Positions 1 to 11,105 of a stretch of 64,000 bases of DNA are shown in pieces; positions within the stretch are counted from its first letter, which is position 1, and every line of letters begins with the position of its first letter. Under the pieces are notes generated by a model that ran no database searches, was not told where the DNA came from, and saw nothing but the letters and a program-made list of their open reading frames with translations. Source of the DNA: Phoronis australis (taxonomy: Eukaryota; Phoronida; Phoronidae); assembly GCA_002633005.1 (NCBI GenBank), contig NMRA01000208.1, positions 338,584 through 402,583 on the forward strand, in the 5' to 3' direction. Position numbers and translations under genes: made by a program.

Positions 1-724
1 CACAACAGGAAATCGGCTGAGGTTTGTAAGACCTCATGCTGTTTTTCCACATGCATGGATATAGACTTGAGAGGGGGGGGCAACAAGGGGGTGATTCTGC
101 TCCACTTTTCTACAAACTTTGGAAACCAGCAAGTGCTCTGTTATAGAGTATGTTCAATGGCTAACATTAACTCATTGTATATGACTAAGTTTAAAAAGCA
201 TTGATAAAAAATCTTTTTAAAAACTTCTAATAAAAAACTTTTTAACAAGGAAATGAATTGAGAAAGTTAAAATATGCATATAGCAGCATAAAATAGAGGC
301 AGGTTGTTGTAAACTACTGAGATACAGATAGGAGCAGTAGTCCATTTAACATGATTCAGATATTATGTGTTATGACGCTCAGCTAAAGGACATGATATCA
401 CAGCAGTTAACTAACAAGGTTGAATATTAAAGCAATGCCCATGTCAGTACTTGATAGAGATAGAAAGCAAAACATCTTACGCTATGAAAATGTCAGTACG
501 AAGTCGAGCACAAATTCTACACAAAAGTCAAGATGCTTAATTTATTTTCTTATACTGCAAGCTCAGTCAAAGGCATGTTTAAGGTCACTGTCAAAGGCAT
601 GTTTAAGGTCACTGTCAAAGGCATGTTTAAGGTCACTGTCAAAGGTATGTTTAAGGTCACTGTCAAAGGCATGTTTAAGGTCACTGTCAAAGAGCAATTG
701 GTCAGCTCAGCAGGTAGGTTATAC
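1..724. other. Intron of the Rab escort protein gene, left edge of window
   Basis: No exon of the minus-strand Rab escort gene could be found between the donor at 723-724 and the left edge, so the next exon lies outside the window. The stretch is AT-rich and holds one 24-bp minisatellite (567-690). Open frames across the minisatellite exist only because its unit length is a multiple of three. Confidence 0.6.
567..690. repeat. 24-bp minisatellite, five copies
   Basis: Five nearly identical head-to-tail copies of a 24-bp unit (core AAGGCATGTTTAAGGTCACT) start at 567, 591, 615, 639 and 663. One copy has a C to T change. The array lies in the intron just past the last visible exon of the Rab escort gene. 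It contains GGTCA half-sites resembling nuclear-receptor elements, but there is no evidence that they are used. Confidence 0.95.
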
Positions 725-3700
725 CTTTGGTGATAAATCTAGGTTAAAATGTCTCCATTTGTTATTGAAGTCTTGCATTGTCCATTCCTTTGTTTTTTCT
801 TTTTTTGACTCTACTTCAGATTTCACTTGCTCATCATCTCCAGCTGGTGAACTTTGACCAGAACATACTGTACTGCCATCTGGTGACTGAACACTATCTG
901 CTGCATCAACAAGATCAACTTGTTCCATAGTATCAACTAAGCTGCTCATTTTGCCATCTTCTTCAACAACAATAGGAGAGTCTACAAATAAACAGTTGTC
1001 ATAAATCAACAGAAAAAATAAAGAGCAGATTGCAATTGTCACGACAAGCAATTTATTTCGCATATTCATGTAAGACCAATATAGGCAGAAAAACCACCCT
1101 TAAGATATTCAAAGCAAGCAAAATCATCTTCATACAGACTGGTATTCATACAGACTAGAATATTATAATATCACTCTATTGACTAACACATTAATATTAC
1201 ACACTGAGAACCAGATAACATGTGACCTAGTTAGTAAACAAAAGAATGTGTTCATTCGATTGGGTATATATTCAGTAAATTTTGTTTTCATTATCTAAAA
1301 CATTCACAGAGCCTATGATATGTGGTAACTAAAGTACAAAAAATAAAGATGTGTCAGCAGTGAAATACCAAAAAAGAATGCAATTTATATTAAAACCTTT
1401 CTGAAAGAAAAGGCAACATAAATACTACTCGCTTGATCAAATGAAGGTACATTATGAAGCATTTTTGTACTTACATTAAATCAAACATGTGTATACTGTC
1501 TTACTCAAACAATACACCATAGACAATGTTATGGACATACCACGAGAATAGCATCTACAGACCTTGCTACACCAAGACTAGCCTGGGCGAGGTGCTTTAC
1601 CCCTATACACAAAGACATGCCCAAGTTGCCTGAGCATGTAAATCTTTGTTAGAAGGTGATCATTTCCAACAGATTAGGTTTATTGCATCGGAAATACAAA
1701 AAGTATTGTAATGCGCTGTCTGCAGGTGACTGGGGTGAGTGGGCTGTAATTTGTAAACCCATGAAGACATTAATCACTAATTCAACTGGCTGTCTTTAAG
1801 TTAGAAACTGTGTCTTACCAGCAGTTGAAGGGTCACCAGCACCGTTATTCTTGTTTTCATCGCTAGCAATGGTCATTGTAGTGGCATTGTCAACACCAGA
1901 TGTCACGTCAACCACTGGTTCAGGATCTGGTTCACTTCTGGAACAAATGAGTACTTTTTTGTACTAACCTCACCTTTCTGTATACACTGCAGTGCTGCTT
2001 TGCATGCAGATTTCTTATTGGCTGATGAAGTTGGCATTTGAATTTGACAACCTGTACCAATCAGAAGCTAGAGATGCAACAGTCCTTTGACCAATCTAGG
2101 AATTATGCAGGGCTCAACAAAAGAGAGTAAATGCTCGAAAATACAAGTCAAAAAAGTAAAATACAAATGGAAAATTGACTTTACTCATACCACAAATACA
2201 GGTGCCAAGTAGATGCAGAGCAGCCCAAACCTGGAAATACGAGTGGCAAATATGCCGTCACTCAAGTTTTAGAGCGGACATTTGTGTCGAGCACTGTTAT
2301 AAGATAAACCAATAGAATTGCAGCAACTTACTTTATATAGCGAAACTCTTTTACATTGGACACTGTGTCACTTTCCAACTTCAGTGGAACAGCCAGCTCT
2401 CCATCATTCAGTAATGAGGTGATGTCCAAATTTTCTTTGCATTTTATTTTCTTTCCTTCTTCATAGCCCTTTCATAAAAACATAGTATCAGTACACGATA
2501 CACAAGTAAACCCACAAGTCAAGCATAATCCACTCCCGACGTAAATACTAAAGAACACACAGTAACAGCTGACCAACACAACTACAAAGAGTGAACACTG
2601 ACATAAGGACTACTTATAATGGACGATGTTCATGGTAGTTGTAATGTTCACAGCTCTCCTACCTCTGAGTGACCTTTGACCCAATCTTGAAAGCCTTTAA
2701 AGTTGAATACAGCCCAATCTCCACTGTAGTAGTCATTCCTGATAGACAAAATGAGCAAAGATGGCAGACATTCAGGAAGCAGCAGGAACCGACCAGTTGT
2801 ACCAGTGGCTCTCACAGCAATATTGCTATCAAGGAAGCAAGTTCACTTCAAACAGAACACCAAAAGAATGCCTTTATAATTAGTTCCTGTTCATTATGAC
2901 ATATTTTCATTTGTTTCTTTACTATGGTCTTGAAGTATAGGCAGTAAAGTCTCTACATTGACATATCTCAGCAGAATTGACAACAGGTGGCAGCACAGAG
3001 CACTGGTGACATGTGGTCATATTTTTAGTAAAGCATTCACAATTGGTCTCCGTAAGTGATCTGTGGGTAAAGCAGGAATAGCACTGTAGTGTGATTGCAG
3101 GTCAAAATTTGTCGATCAGGTCGTAAAAACTACAGAATGAAGAAAAACACCTGAATTTATAAACAAGAAAATTCAGGGCTTGACAATCATAGGAGTACAT
3201 CATGGATTTTGTAACACATTCAAATACTACAGACTGAGGTCAAGTTATTAAATTAGTATGACATATGAGTAACATCAGCTAAGGCATTTTAAGTGACACT
3301 GATCTTGGCCAATTGAAGTCGGTCATTAGAGGGTTGTTAGGGGCACACCCCATCTCCACTGGAGTGTTGTTAGGGGCAAACCCCATCTCCACTGAAGTGT
3401 TGTTAGGGCCAAACCCCATCTCCACTGAAGTGTTGTTAGGGCCAAACCCCATCTCCACTGAAGTGTTGTTAGGGCCAAACCCCATCTCCACTGAAGTGTT
3501 GTTAGGGCCAAACCCCATCTCCACTCACTATTTTATCAAATTAAGAAATTTGTTAATCAAGAAAAATCAGATCAAATTTAAAATTAATAATGTTTTATTA
3601 TGGTAAAGAAATGCTGAGATCACCTTATTGTACCCTGACTAAAGTCAAAAGTCTACACAAGTAAGACAATTAACAAACTGCACAAATTTGAAGGAATACA

Positions 3701-3899
3701 CGAGTATCATTTTGTCACAAGTATATGATGTTGTCCGTGACTCAGGCAACGGACTTTCTTTCTTGGTGCAATGACTCAAGCATCCAAGTACCTACCCATC
3801 CCCCAGGATCCAGAGTTCAGCAGATTACCTACCTGTCCAGGTGCAACACTTTCATGCCTATTCTGGACATAGCAGCAGCAACTATACACTCTGTCATAC
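725..3899 (-). CDS. CHM: Rab escort protein (REP/choroideremia family), partial, five internal exons
   Basis: Minus-strand exons are 3833-3899, 2663-2738, 2332-2468, 1819-1937 and 725-981. Every junction has AG/GT ends and the codon phases match across all four introns (about 218 codons). Rab escort proteins present new Rab GTPases to geranylgeranyltransferase II in the cytosol. The first exon reads MTECIVAAAMSRIGMKVLHL, and the next gives RNDYYSGDWAVF. These match the REP/GDI N-terminal nucleotide-fold region and its YYGGxWASF-type block. The acidic, low-complexity middle exons correspond to the REP-specific insert. The last exon ends in FNNKWRHFNLDLSPK, matching the family's RRFNIDLVSK segment that precedes the second conserved block. 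The exon with the start codon and the GxG turn was not found. The 3' two-thirds lies left of the window. REP is preferred over Rab GDI because of the long acidic insert and the W in YYSGDW. Confidence 0.85.
3333..3530. repeat. 33-bp minisatellite, six copies
   Basis: Six head-to-tail copies of a 33-bp unit (GTTGTTAGGGGCACACCCCA followed by TCTCCACTGAAGT) start near 3333, 3366, 3399, 3432, 3465 and 3498. The left copies carry GGGGC and the right copies GGGCC, so the array expanded from an inner variant. It lies in the intron between the first two visible Rab escort exons. The unit is a multiple of three, so frames stay open on both strands. These are not real proteins. Confidence 0.95.
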
Positions 3900-4090
3900 C
3901 TGGAAACATGAAAAATGGAAACTGACACATACTGTAAAACTTAAACAGAAAACAGATTTATTTACTAGGCTAGCCTTTCAAGTTTCACAACAGTGACATA
4001 TGCCAGTGGGGCTATTCGGGAAATTTACATTAACTAGAGGGCGCGCGTGTACTAGTGGTGATAGATTAGCAGCCTCGATTTCGCGAGCCC
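3900..4090. other. Region upstream of the first visible REP exon; no gene seen
   Basis: I searched the minus strand here and further right for the missing first REP exon, which should encode a short start peptide and a GTG turn ending in a phase-1 donor. None was recognised. The stretch becomes GC-richer near 4040, just before a plus-strand TATA box. Confidence 0.4.
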
Positions 4091-4098
4091 TATAAATA
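4091..4098 (+). promoter_or_regulatory. TATA box of a plus-strand transcription unit
   Basis: TATAAATA sits about 70 bp before an ATG (4161) and about 100 bp before a strong splice donor (4193). The flanks are relatively GC-rich. Spacing suits a start site near 4120. Whether this promoter is still active is unknown, because the exons downstream are frame-broken. Confidence 0.45.
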
Positions 4099-4160
4099 CT
4101 TGGTGAAATGGCTTGCAGCCGTGCCAACTAAATCTGAGATTACGTAAAAAGGGTGCTTCT

Positions 4161-5892
4161 ATGAGAGGAAGTAAGCACGACCTCATACAAAGGTAAGGTT
4201 TGTGATTATTTTAACGATTATTCGATGTTTACTCTACTGATACCTGTTAACTGAGGTACTCGCCGATGTCGACTTCATGGCAGTCGCCAGTCGGGTTAAT
4301 CTTTGTTGTGATGTGTGTTGCAATACTTGACGTAGCACTCGGGATCTTTTTGTACATCAAAGCAGTATTATTGTTTGGAATGATTTCTTACACGTTTATC
4401 AACGACAGTTACATCAATGAATGCTGAATGCTTATGCTGTTGACTCGATATTGGTTTGTGAGTTACGATTACAATCCAAGCCCAAAGCCATGGCAAAGGG
4501 TACATGATAAATATCCATTATTTGTTTACTCCCTATCCTATGTCTTCTGGAAATCTATTACTCGTTGAAATGGAAATCTATCATGTCTGTTTTCACGTGA
4601 CCTCTGGTTTATAGGTTTGAGGGCTTGTACCGTGCAGAGGAGATATGCCTTGCTTCTGTACCATCCCTGAATGGACAAAAATTGGTTTTAAGCAGATGAC
4701 TGCAGCTAATCAGCAAGATCTTTCCATCCAGAGCAGATCTGTTGTCAAAGCCTACTTTCTATATCGGAGACAACGAGCAAAGCCTTTGAAAAGGAACAGC
4801 TATTTTTAAAGAAAGGTATGTAAGTCGTTTTGATCAATTTAATAATTTACTTATTCAGGTCCTTAGCGGGGGATTGGCATAGGGGGTTGGGGTTGTAAAG
4901 TTTGGTGCAACTGAATGTGTGGAAATAACAGGTAATAGTGTCTGGTGGAAATAGCATGGTGAGGTAATTCTTAACCTTCATGAAGTTCCTTCAAGTTTAT
5001 TTCATGAAACTGTTTCACTATCAATTGTAAACCCATAAAAATATATTACATTTTCTGATTTCTCAGTGACTGCCATAGTCTTAACTCATGCCTTGAAATG
5101 TTGCAAGTCATTTATAAATTCAAAAGACTGCCATTTTTGTGAAAATTGCATTTTTGATGGTGCCCTACGATTTGTAATTACTCTTAAACAACAGAAAGAT
5201 TGTCCATCATTTTTTAAATGACCCAAGTCTTCATATCTTCTATTAGAAGAAAAATAAAAAGTCTGAGAAACGGTTCCCTCAGCCTTAGACTAGAAGTATG
5301 CTTGACTGACCCATGAATCTGTACCGTAATCGGAATTTAAAATTGTTCAAAGTATCAAAAATAAAAAGGCTTGAAAATGGGTAACAAAGGTTTGAAGTTG
5401 TCTCCAATAACTTGCATATTTTGCAGACAAGTAATGCGTTTAAAGAATTGTTATGGCTACGAATGAAAAATAATGACGCAGTTTTATAGAGTACTTATTA
5501 TATACACCCTTGCTTTGTGAAAATAATTTTGTGTGAAATTGTAGAGCAGTCACCATAACATATTTTTGAAAAACAGGGGTAGCCTTTTTGACCCAACCTG
5601 GAGTACTTAATTATTCATATTAATTCAATATTTGTTCCAGGTTCAGTGACATTTTAAGGCCACTTCAAGCCGCAACATAAATAAGCTTCGTTACTCCTTT
5701 TTCTTCCCACAGCATTTCCACACACCAGCAGGGCTGTATGGCACAATGTACAAGTCAGTTGCCCTGGAGAAATGTGAATCGCAGTACGAAGTTACCATAA
5801 GACAACGTGCCAGTGGATTGTTTGTGTATGAAGAGGAACTATATCTGACTGCTACACAAGTCAGCCTCGTTGGTGAGGATCTCCTTTCATAG
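4161..5892 (+). pseudogene. Three-exon gene remnant, unrecognised family
   Basis: Exon 1 (about 4120-4192) has an ATG at 4161 and a CAAAG|GTAAGG donor. Exon 2 (4615-4815, 201 bp) has a clean acceptor and a GTATGT donor. Exon 3 (5713-5892) has a CCCACAG acceptor and ends at TAG. Reading from 4161 gives MRGSKHDLIQRFEGLYRAEE and continues to a TGA inside exon 2, and every frame of exon 2 contains a stop. Exon 3 is open from its first base and looks strongly protein-like: HFHTPAGLYGTMYKSVALEK, then a segment containing VTIRQRASGLFVYEEELYL. Good splice sites and a TATA box with broken frames suggest a recently decayed gene. A non-coding transcript or base-call errors are alternatives. I do not recognise the family. 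Confidence 0.35.
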
Positions 5893-7548
5893 GCAATAAG
5901 TCATGTGTGGACAATAGCTTATTTCCTTTCCTGGAAGAAACATGCTGGATTGAAGCTAACGAAGACCTAGTGACACTCTGGTCTAGTTCAGGGTCAGATT
6001 TTGGGCACAAAACGAGTCAAGGGATATGCTGTTGTGTTTACCTTCAAGAATCTAATTGTAGATGTTAATGAGGCTGAATGAGGTTACATGAAGGAAATCC
6101 ACGTGCCAAAACTGGACCTTTTTTACAAGTGCTTCTATAGGCCATTGAAACTAGATCCCTGTGAAATGAAAACCAAAAGCACCTGGTATAAATACCTGTC
6201 TTTTCTCATCGAGTGACAATAACTCTTCCTTTCAGAAGAAAGGCTTTATACTAATCGTAAAGACTTTCTAATTTGGTACACATTATGCGGAAATGACAAT
6301 CAGTGACTGCATCGATTGTCTTATTGTCACTAGAAAGCCCGTTAATGTTACACTTTGATGATCAAATAAATTTTTCATCAACAGGCAATTTGTCACTAAC
6401 TATTGAAACCACAACATTTCCCGTTTTAAAGCCACATACAGTGCAGTTGTGCTTATTCTTTACAAAGCTGAAATGATTACCGATTACGCTTGCAAATTGT
6501 CATTTTCCTGTTGACCTCTAGAAATGTGCAGCGATCAAAATGATGTATTCCCTTAGTTTACATCTGATTTGTTTGTGGGTGTAATTATTTTTAGAGCTTT
6601 CTTAAGAAGGCCTTTGAACAATTTTAAGTTTTGTGTTAACTTGTCCACAACAAAAGTTCCACATGCAAGAAAAGTAAGTTTTCAATTGTAGCTAGCTGGA
6701 TAAGAATCTGCTATGCACAAGATTCGAGAATAAACAATTATCAGTGTATTTAAAAAATAAATGGCGAACTGAACAACCACATACATACAAAGAAAAAACA
6801 TTGTTAAAAATAATTGTAATTTTCCCATGCAACGGAGTCCATAATCAGGCCTGAATTTCTAAATTAGATTCAATTCTCTCAGGTTATTGCTGAAGGATTG
6901 CTTTTCACTTTGTCCAAAGGTAAAATAGACAGTCAGCTGGCTGGTTTGGTTTCAGTCGTTTTCTCTCACCTGTAACAGAATAGTCACAGAAATATTAGCA
7001 AATTATAAAAAAACACAAGACAAAACTACTTTAATAAGGCAGAACATACTTGACGTTTCATCTTCATGTTTATATGTTGAAAGTAATAATCTTTGTACCC
7101 AAGTCTTATTTAAGATCTGATTTAAAATATGTAATACAGGCTAAAAATGATTTAACAATGTATATTTTTATGACACCTAAAATGTGCTTCTGACCTCAAG
7201 TAAAATTCATTCTAGGTGTCAGTTTTTATTCCAATGCAATGTTACGACGTTTACTAAATAGCTTATTCAGGTTAATTCGGTAACTAATTTGGTAGTCCTA
7301 GGGGTGGGGTCCGCTATAAAATAAAGAAACTCACTCATCTAGAGAATTGTATTGGACATAGCATAGCATTGAAGAGAAACTGCTGTGGAAAAGTCACCCA
7401 TGACTTCTTCACATACCATACACCTCTTATATTGAGCGCATTCCCACCAAGGACAATAGCTACACTCAATAAACCCGTTATTCAGTGGGGTAACTGGTGG
7501 GGATAACATCGAACAATGTCGATAGAAACTTGATTGCTAAAAACTTAC
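5893..7548. other. Non-coding stretch, nothing recognised
   Basis: AT-rich sequence without splice-bounded open frames, RNA genes or clear repeats on either strand. Confidence 0.5.
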
Positions 7549-7744
7549 CAAGTAACGTTATGTAGTCTCCCAATGGGGCTTCGGCATCCACACACTTTTT
7601 CTCAGTTGGTTGACCCTTTTGACCGCAATTCTCCACGAATGTAGTAACCTTAGGTCTTTTGGGAATTTTGACCACCTGTCGAAGACTTGCACCAGGGAAA
7701 ATAGCAAAAATAAGGCTTAGCGCGACGACGTACTTTGATAACAA
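7549..7744 (-). CDS. Possible first exon of a secreted protein
   Basis: A minus-strand frame encodes a hydrophobic stretch (VVALSLIFAIFPGAS) that looks like a signal peptide, followed by a polar segment with two cysteines (VENCGQKG and KKCVDAEAP). It ends at a good donor, TACTTG|GTAAGTTT. In the annotated frame the upstream sequence reaches a stop before any ATG. An ATG lies slightly upstream in another register, so the true start is unresolved and an indel or an unseen upstream exon would be needed. No downstream exon was recognised to the left. The family is unknown, and the region may be a gene fragment. Confidence 0.3.
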
Positions 7745-8390
7745 TCCGTCTTTTTACCAGCCGTTTACATGCAGACAGCGACGCATGGGCAATTCAATCA
7801 CCACTAGTACAGCAGCGACACCGTGAAGATAATTCTCCAAATAGCCCCATTGGGTGTTGAATTTTAAGTTGTGCATTGAACACTGCCCTAAAATGGGGAA
7901 TACCTAAACTATCTAAACAGTGGCGAAAGTAGTCAGAGCCAAAAGCCAAAGACCAGTTTGGCCATATAATAAAAAAACATGACATCCATAACAAGACGTG
8001 TGCACTCTGAGGATGTAGATTAAAGATAGAGGATATCAACTTTATTTTGAAAGTGAAGTACGTAACACTTCAAAACAAGCAAATCATGGATCGGTGTCTC
8101 TAGTTCAAGAGTTCAGCATCTTTTTAAACCAGTCAACCAAAGACCTAATGCTTGAAGGTGACGTGAATTATGAACACTAAGTCGTTTACTCAAATAGAAG
8201 TCTTGTACAGTACATTTTTAATTTTCTTAAACAGAGAGCCTCCTTCCTTGTGAAACAAACCTCATTCAATTTTATTTGCTGTATTTTGAAATGAGTAACT
8301 TCTTGTGGGGATGTGCTATCACCCCTGTATGCCTGCGGCATTCAGGGTGACGTAATTGCCTAGCTCAGTAGATACTACCAGTGCTAGAGT
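7745..8390. other. Non-coding stretch, nothing recognised
   Basis: There is an open minus-strand frame at 7794-8039, but it has no splice support, no domain and ordinary intergenic composition. I see no other feature. Confidence 0.45.
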
Positions 8391-8912
8391 CAGGGCTTGG
8401 AATGACCAATGACAAAAAACGCGGAAACTTTTATGGCCCAAATCATGCCCGATAACCAGCCTTTGAAATGGTCAATGTGAACCTTTCCGCGACAAAAATC
8501 GGGAGGACTAAAAAATAAAAAAAAATAAAAAATAAAAAAAAACGTTACCACCATCAGTAGCATGCGTCTGCGTCCTTTTCGCTCGACCGTCCACTCCCAA
8601 ACCACACAATTTTGGCTACAGAGCGGTAGTATTTGTCGCCGCGCTTAACAATAACACGAGCCGCCATTGAAAATCACACCACGCTTTACCCAGATGCCCC
8701 GGCAATGTTGACAATTTACGTTCCTCCGAAACATAAAGAGCAACTTCCGCTTTCCGAGGTGAACGTCGTCTGCAACGCCGCGGTAAGAAAGGAATTTGCC
8801 GCGGAAATTTCATATCAAATCCGCTTTTTTACGCGGAAATATTATAAAAAAAGCGGAAAGCACATTTCAAAAAAGCGGAAATCCGCGTTTCTGCGGAAAA
8901 TTCCAAGCCCTG
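8391..8912. mobile_element. hAT-like non-autonomous DNA transposon (MITE)
   Basis: A 522-bp unit begins CAGGGCTTGGAAT and ends ATTCCAAGCCCTG, a 13-bp perfect terminal inverted repeat of the CAGGG type used by hAT elements. The flanks carry an 8-bp direct repeat with one mismatch (CTAGAGTC at 8384-8391, GTAGAGTC at 8912-8919), as expected for hAT insertion. The inside is low-complexity, with an A-rich run at 8510-8550 and clusters of GCGGAAA. No transposase is encoded. Confidence 0.75.
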
Positions 8913-8939
8913 TAGAGTCCCTGGTCACAACATTCATTG

Positions 8940-9030
8940 TCGTAATAGCCGAGATTGCCCGATCTCGGGAATCGAACCAGTGACCCCGATTTAACCAGCG
9001 AGCATGCTAACTATTCAGGTAATAGCTGCA
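8940..9030 (-). mobile_element. tRNA-derived SINE-like unit
   Basis: On the minus strand, a tRNA-type A box (GTTAGCATGCTCGCTGG, 8995-9011) is followed by a B box (GGTTCGATTCC, 8968-8978). The internal promoter is good, but the acceptor stem does not pair like a functional tRNA and there is no clear anticodon arm. I read it as a SINE head rather than a tRNA gene. Confidence 0.5.
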
Positions 9031-9079
9031 ATTTCCTGTTAGCGAGTGACTAAGTAACAGAGGCTCATATGATTCACTA

Positions 9080-9293
9080 GGCAATGACCATCGCCTCTGT
9101 TGGCCCGAACCAGAGGCGATGCAGCTCCTATAGGCGCTCTGTACGCCGGAAGCTTTTCGGTGAATTATGCCTCGCACCGACTAAACCATCAAAGTCACGT
9201 TGTTATAAATAACTTTTGCGCATAGAGGAACACCTTAGCCTATAGGAGCTGCATCGCCACTGGTTCGGGCCAACAGAGGCGATGGTCATTGCC
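9080..9293. mobile_element. Foldback MITE with 55-bp inverted repeats and TA target site
   Basis: The left arm 9080-9134 and right arm 9239-9293 are inverted copies with a single obvious mismatch (CAGAGGCGAT versus CAGTGGCGAT). They start GGCAATGACCATCGCC. A TA dinucleotide flanks each end (9078-9079 and 9294-9295), the target duplication expected of Tc1/mariner-type transposition. The 104-bp centre has no coding capacity. Near-identical arms imply fairly recent activity or arm homogenisation. Confidence 0.85.
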
Positions 9294-10028
9294 TAATGGC
9301 AGTAATGATTCACCAGAACAGAGGCACATTTCAAAACAAAAGAATGGTAACCTGTTCCTAACACCACTGCATCGTATTCGGTCGGGAAATCGTCATCTGC
9401 CATGGTCTCTATCGCCGCCCAAGGTGCACGGCAGCCTTTCAAACCTGATCAAACAAAATTAATTGCTTTGATCGGCGACTTGCTGTCCAGTTTTGTTTGT
9501 CCCAGATGAGTGACACAGCCACAGGCTGAGAGATACACAACACTTCCTGGTTATTCATAAATACACATACGAACACATTTGGTTTTTATTATTTTTTGTA
9601 TTTTAAAACATTTTCTGTGCTTTATATATCACCTGTTATGTTTTTTCTATTAAATAACAAATCATAACGTTTAATCAATTTTTTTAAGCAACAGTTAAAA
9701 ACAATTGTTCAGAAAACACGCGAACGTACTGTAGTATTACAACAGTACTTCCGGGGGCTGACCAACAACTCAGCTGACAGCAGCTCAGTCATATACACAG
9801 GCCCTGGCAATTTTTTTTCTTAGAGTAGCCAAAAGCGAGATGTTACACTGACTGTTGTAAGTTAATTGTCATTAAAGTATAATGCAGATTCTTCTTCATT
9901 TCCTGTGTATTTTGATTAATGCAGGAAGCACCTGCTTGAATTGGATGTGGGAATGTGGGATGCAATGTCAGGTCTGTAAATTCTTATACAGTCAGGTGAC
10001 GTGTCTAGATCAGACCGGCAGGTAGTGG
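9294..10028. other. Non-coding stretch, nothing recognised
   Basis: AT-rich sequence between two inverted-repeat elements. No gene or repeat structure was detected on either strand. Confidence 0.5.
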
Positions 10029-11105
10029 TGTTGCAGCCCTAACTGATGCCTGTGCCAAGCTGATTTGGCGGTCTTCAGTTTGGTGTGGGTTGGGAGGCCA
10101 AACTGATGCCAGGGCCAAACTGATGCCAGGACCAAACTGAAGGTACCGTAAGTTCGCAGGTTACTGCCAGTGGTATACGAATTGAAACTGGTGATAATGA
10201 GTGCGGGTTATGTATATTATTATCTCAGGATAATTCTAAAACAGCATTAATGGTGCAATATTGATTGCATTTGACAGGTAATAGTTGGATATAACATAAG
10301 CTCTTTGATAGCCGTAGGGCATCAGTTTGGCGTACTCGGTACTAAAATGCTCTGTTTTAAATCAACTGTATCGAAATGTCTACAATTACAAAGAAACATA
10401 TGTTTGAGGCTGAATAATGTTAATTACTTTAAAATATGACTAAACAAAGTTAATACTATTTCTAACGATTGTTTTACCTAATTGGTATATGTTTTGATAG
10501 CTTTCAGCATCAGTTTGATGAAGAACTCGCTAATACTCGTGCATTGTTTTCAAACAGCTAGATTAGACCCAACTTTTGCAACTGCCAAAAACATCTCTCT
10601 GGTTCTTATATTAATGTTAATCACTGTAATAAAGACTTAAACCTTTAATTCGGTTTTGGACGTTCGTTCCTCTGAGTCGTTGGGAGTCAATTTAGCTCAC
10701 GACGAGTCCATGCACCACCTTTTAAAATAAATAACAACCCTTGCAAAGTTCCAAAAGAAATCTTTCGGTTGTTAAATTGTGTTCATAATGTAATGAACTA
10801 AAGTGTTTACTCCACTTAATTTATTCGATTTAAATACTACCATTTTAGCCCAGCCTGACTTGCTGAAGGTGTTCCTAGTATGTCAAATGGATCACAAGGG
10901 GTCCTGAGATACTATTACGCACCACCCTGCACTCATTGTTGTGAATTTCTGTTCTGAAAGCCGTCTGAAAAAATAAACTACTGGCAGTAATTTGGGAACT
11001 TACGGTAGCTTCAGTTTGGTGGAGGCATCAGTTTAGCTCCCTAACCCGCATCAAACTGAAGCACGCGAAATCAGTTTCGCGCAGACATCAGTTCGGGCTG
11101 CAACA
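10029..11105. mobile_element. 1.08-kb non-autonomous DNA transposon with about 130-bp inverted repeats
   Basis: The left arm (10029 to about 10172) begins TGTTGCAGCCC. The right arm (about 10982-11105) is its diverged reverse complement. Both arms carry repeated AAACTGATGCC/ATCAGTTTGG words and the block TACCGTAAGTTC. The left arm has an extra copy of the AAACTGATGCCAGG word. Two more ATCAGTTTG words lie inside (about 10320 and 10510). A clean target duplication was not resolved; TAGT occurs on both sides. No transposase frame is present, so it would need a partner element for movement. Confidence 0.75.

Noticed and set aside
420-857. Plus-strand frame with repeated KACLRSLS
   Set aside because: Created by the 24-bp minisatellite, whose unit is a multiple of three; the real gene on this stretch is on the other strand.
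2180-2232. Hydrophobic minus-strand segment FGLLCIYLAPVFV with acceptor and donor, between REP exons
   Set aside because: Including it breaks the reading frame into the next exon, while skipping it gives perfect phase; Rab escort proteins have no membrane helix here.
3279-3606. Frames on both strands with repeated EMGFGPNNTSV or LLGPNPISTEV
   Set aside because: Created by the 33-bp minisatellite in an intron; open on both strands at once.
4615-4815. Reading the in-frame TGA codons of exon 2 as selenocysteine
   Set aside because: No SECIS-like element was identified, a second TGA follows, and the frame still does not match exon 3.
8960-9012. A functional tRNA gene at the strong B box
   Set aside because: The acceptor and anticodon stems do not pair properly; it is better explained as a SINE head.
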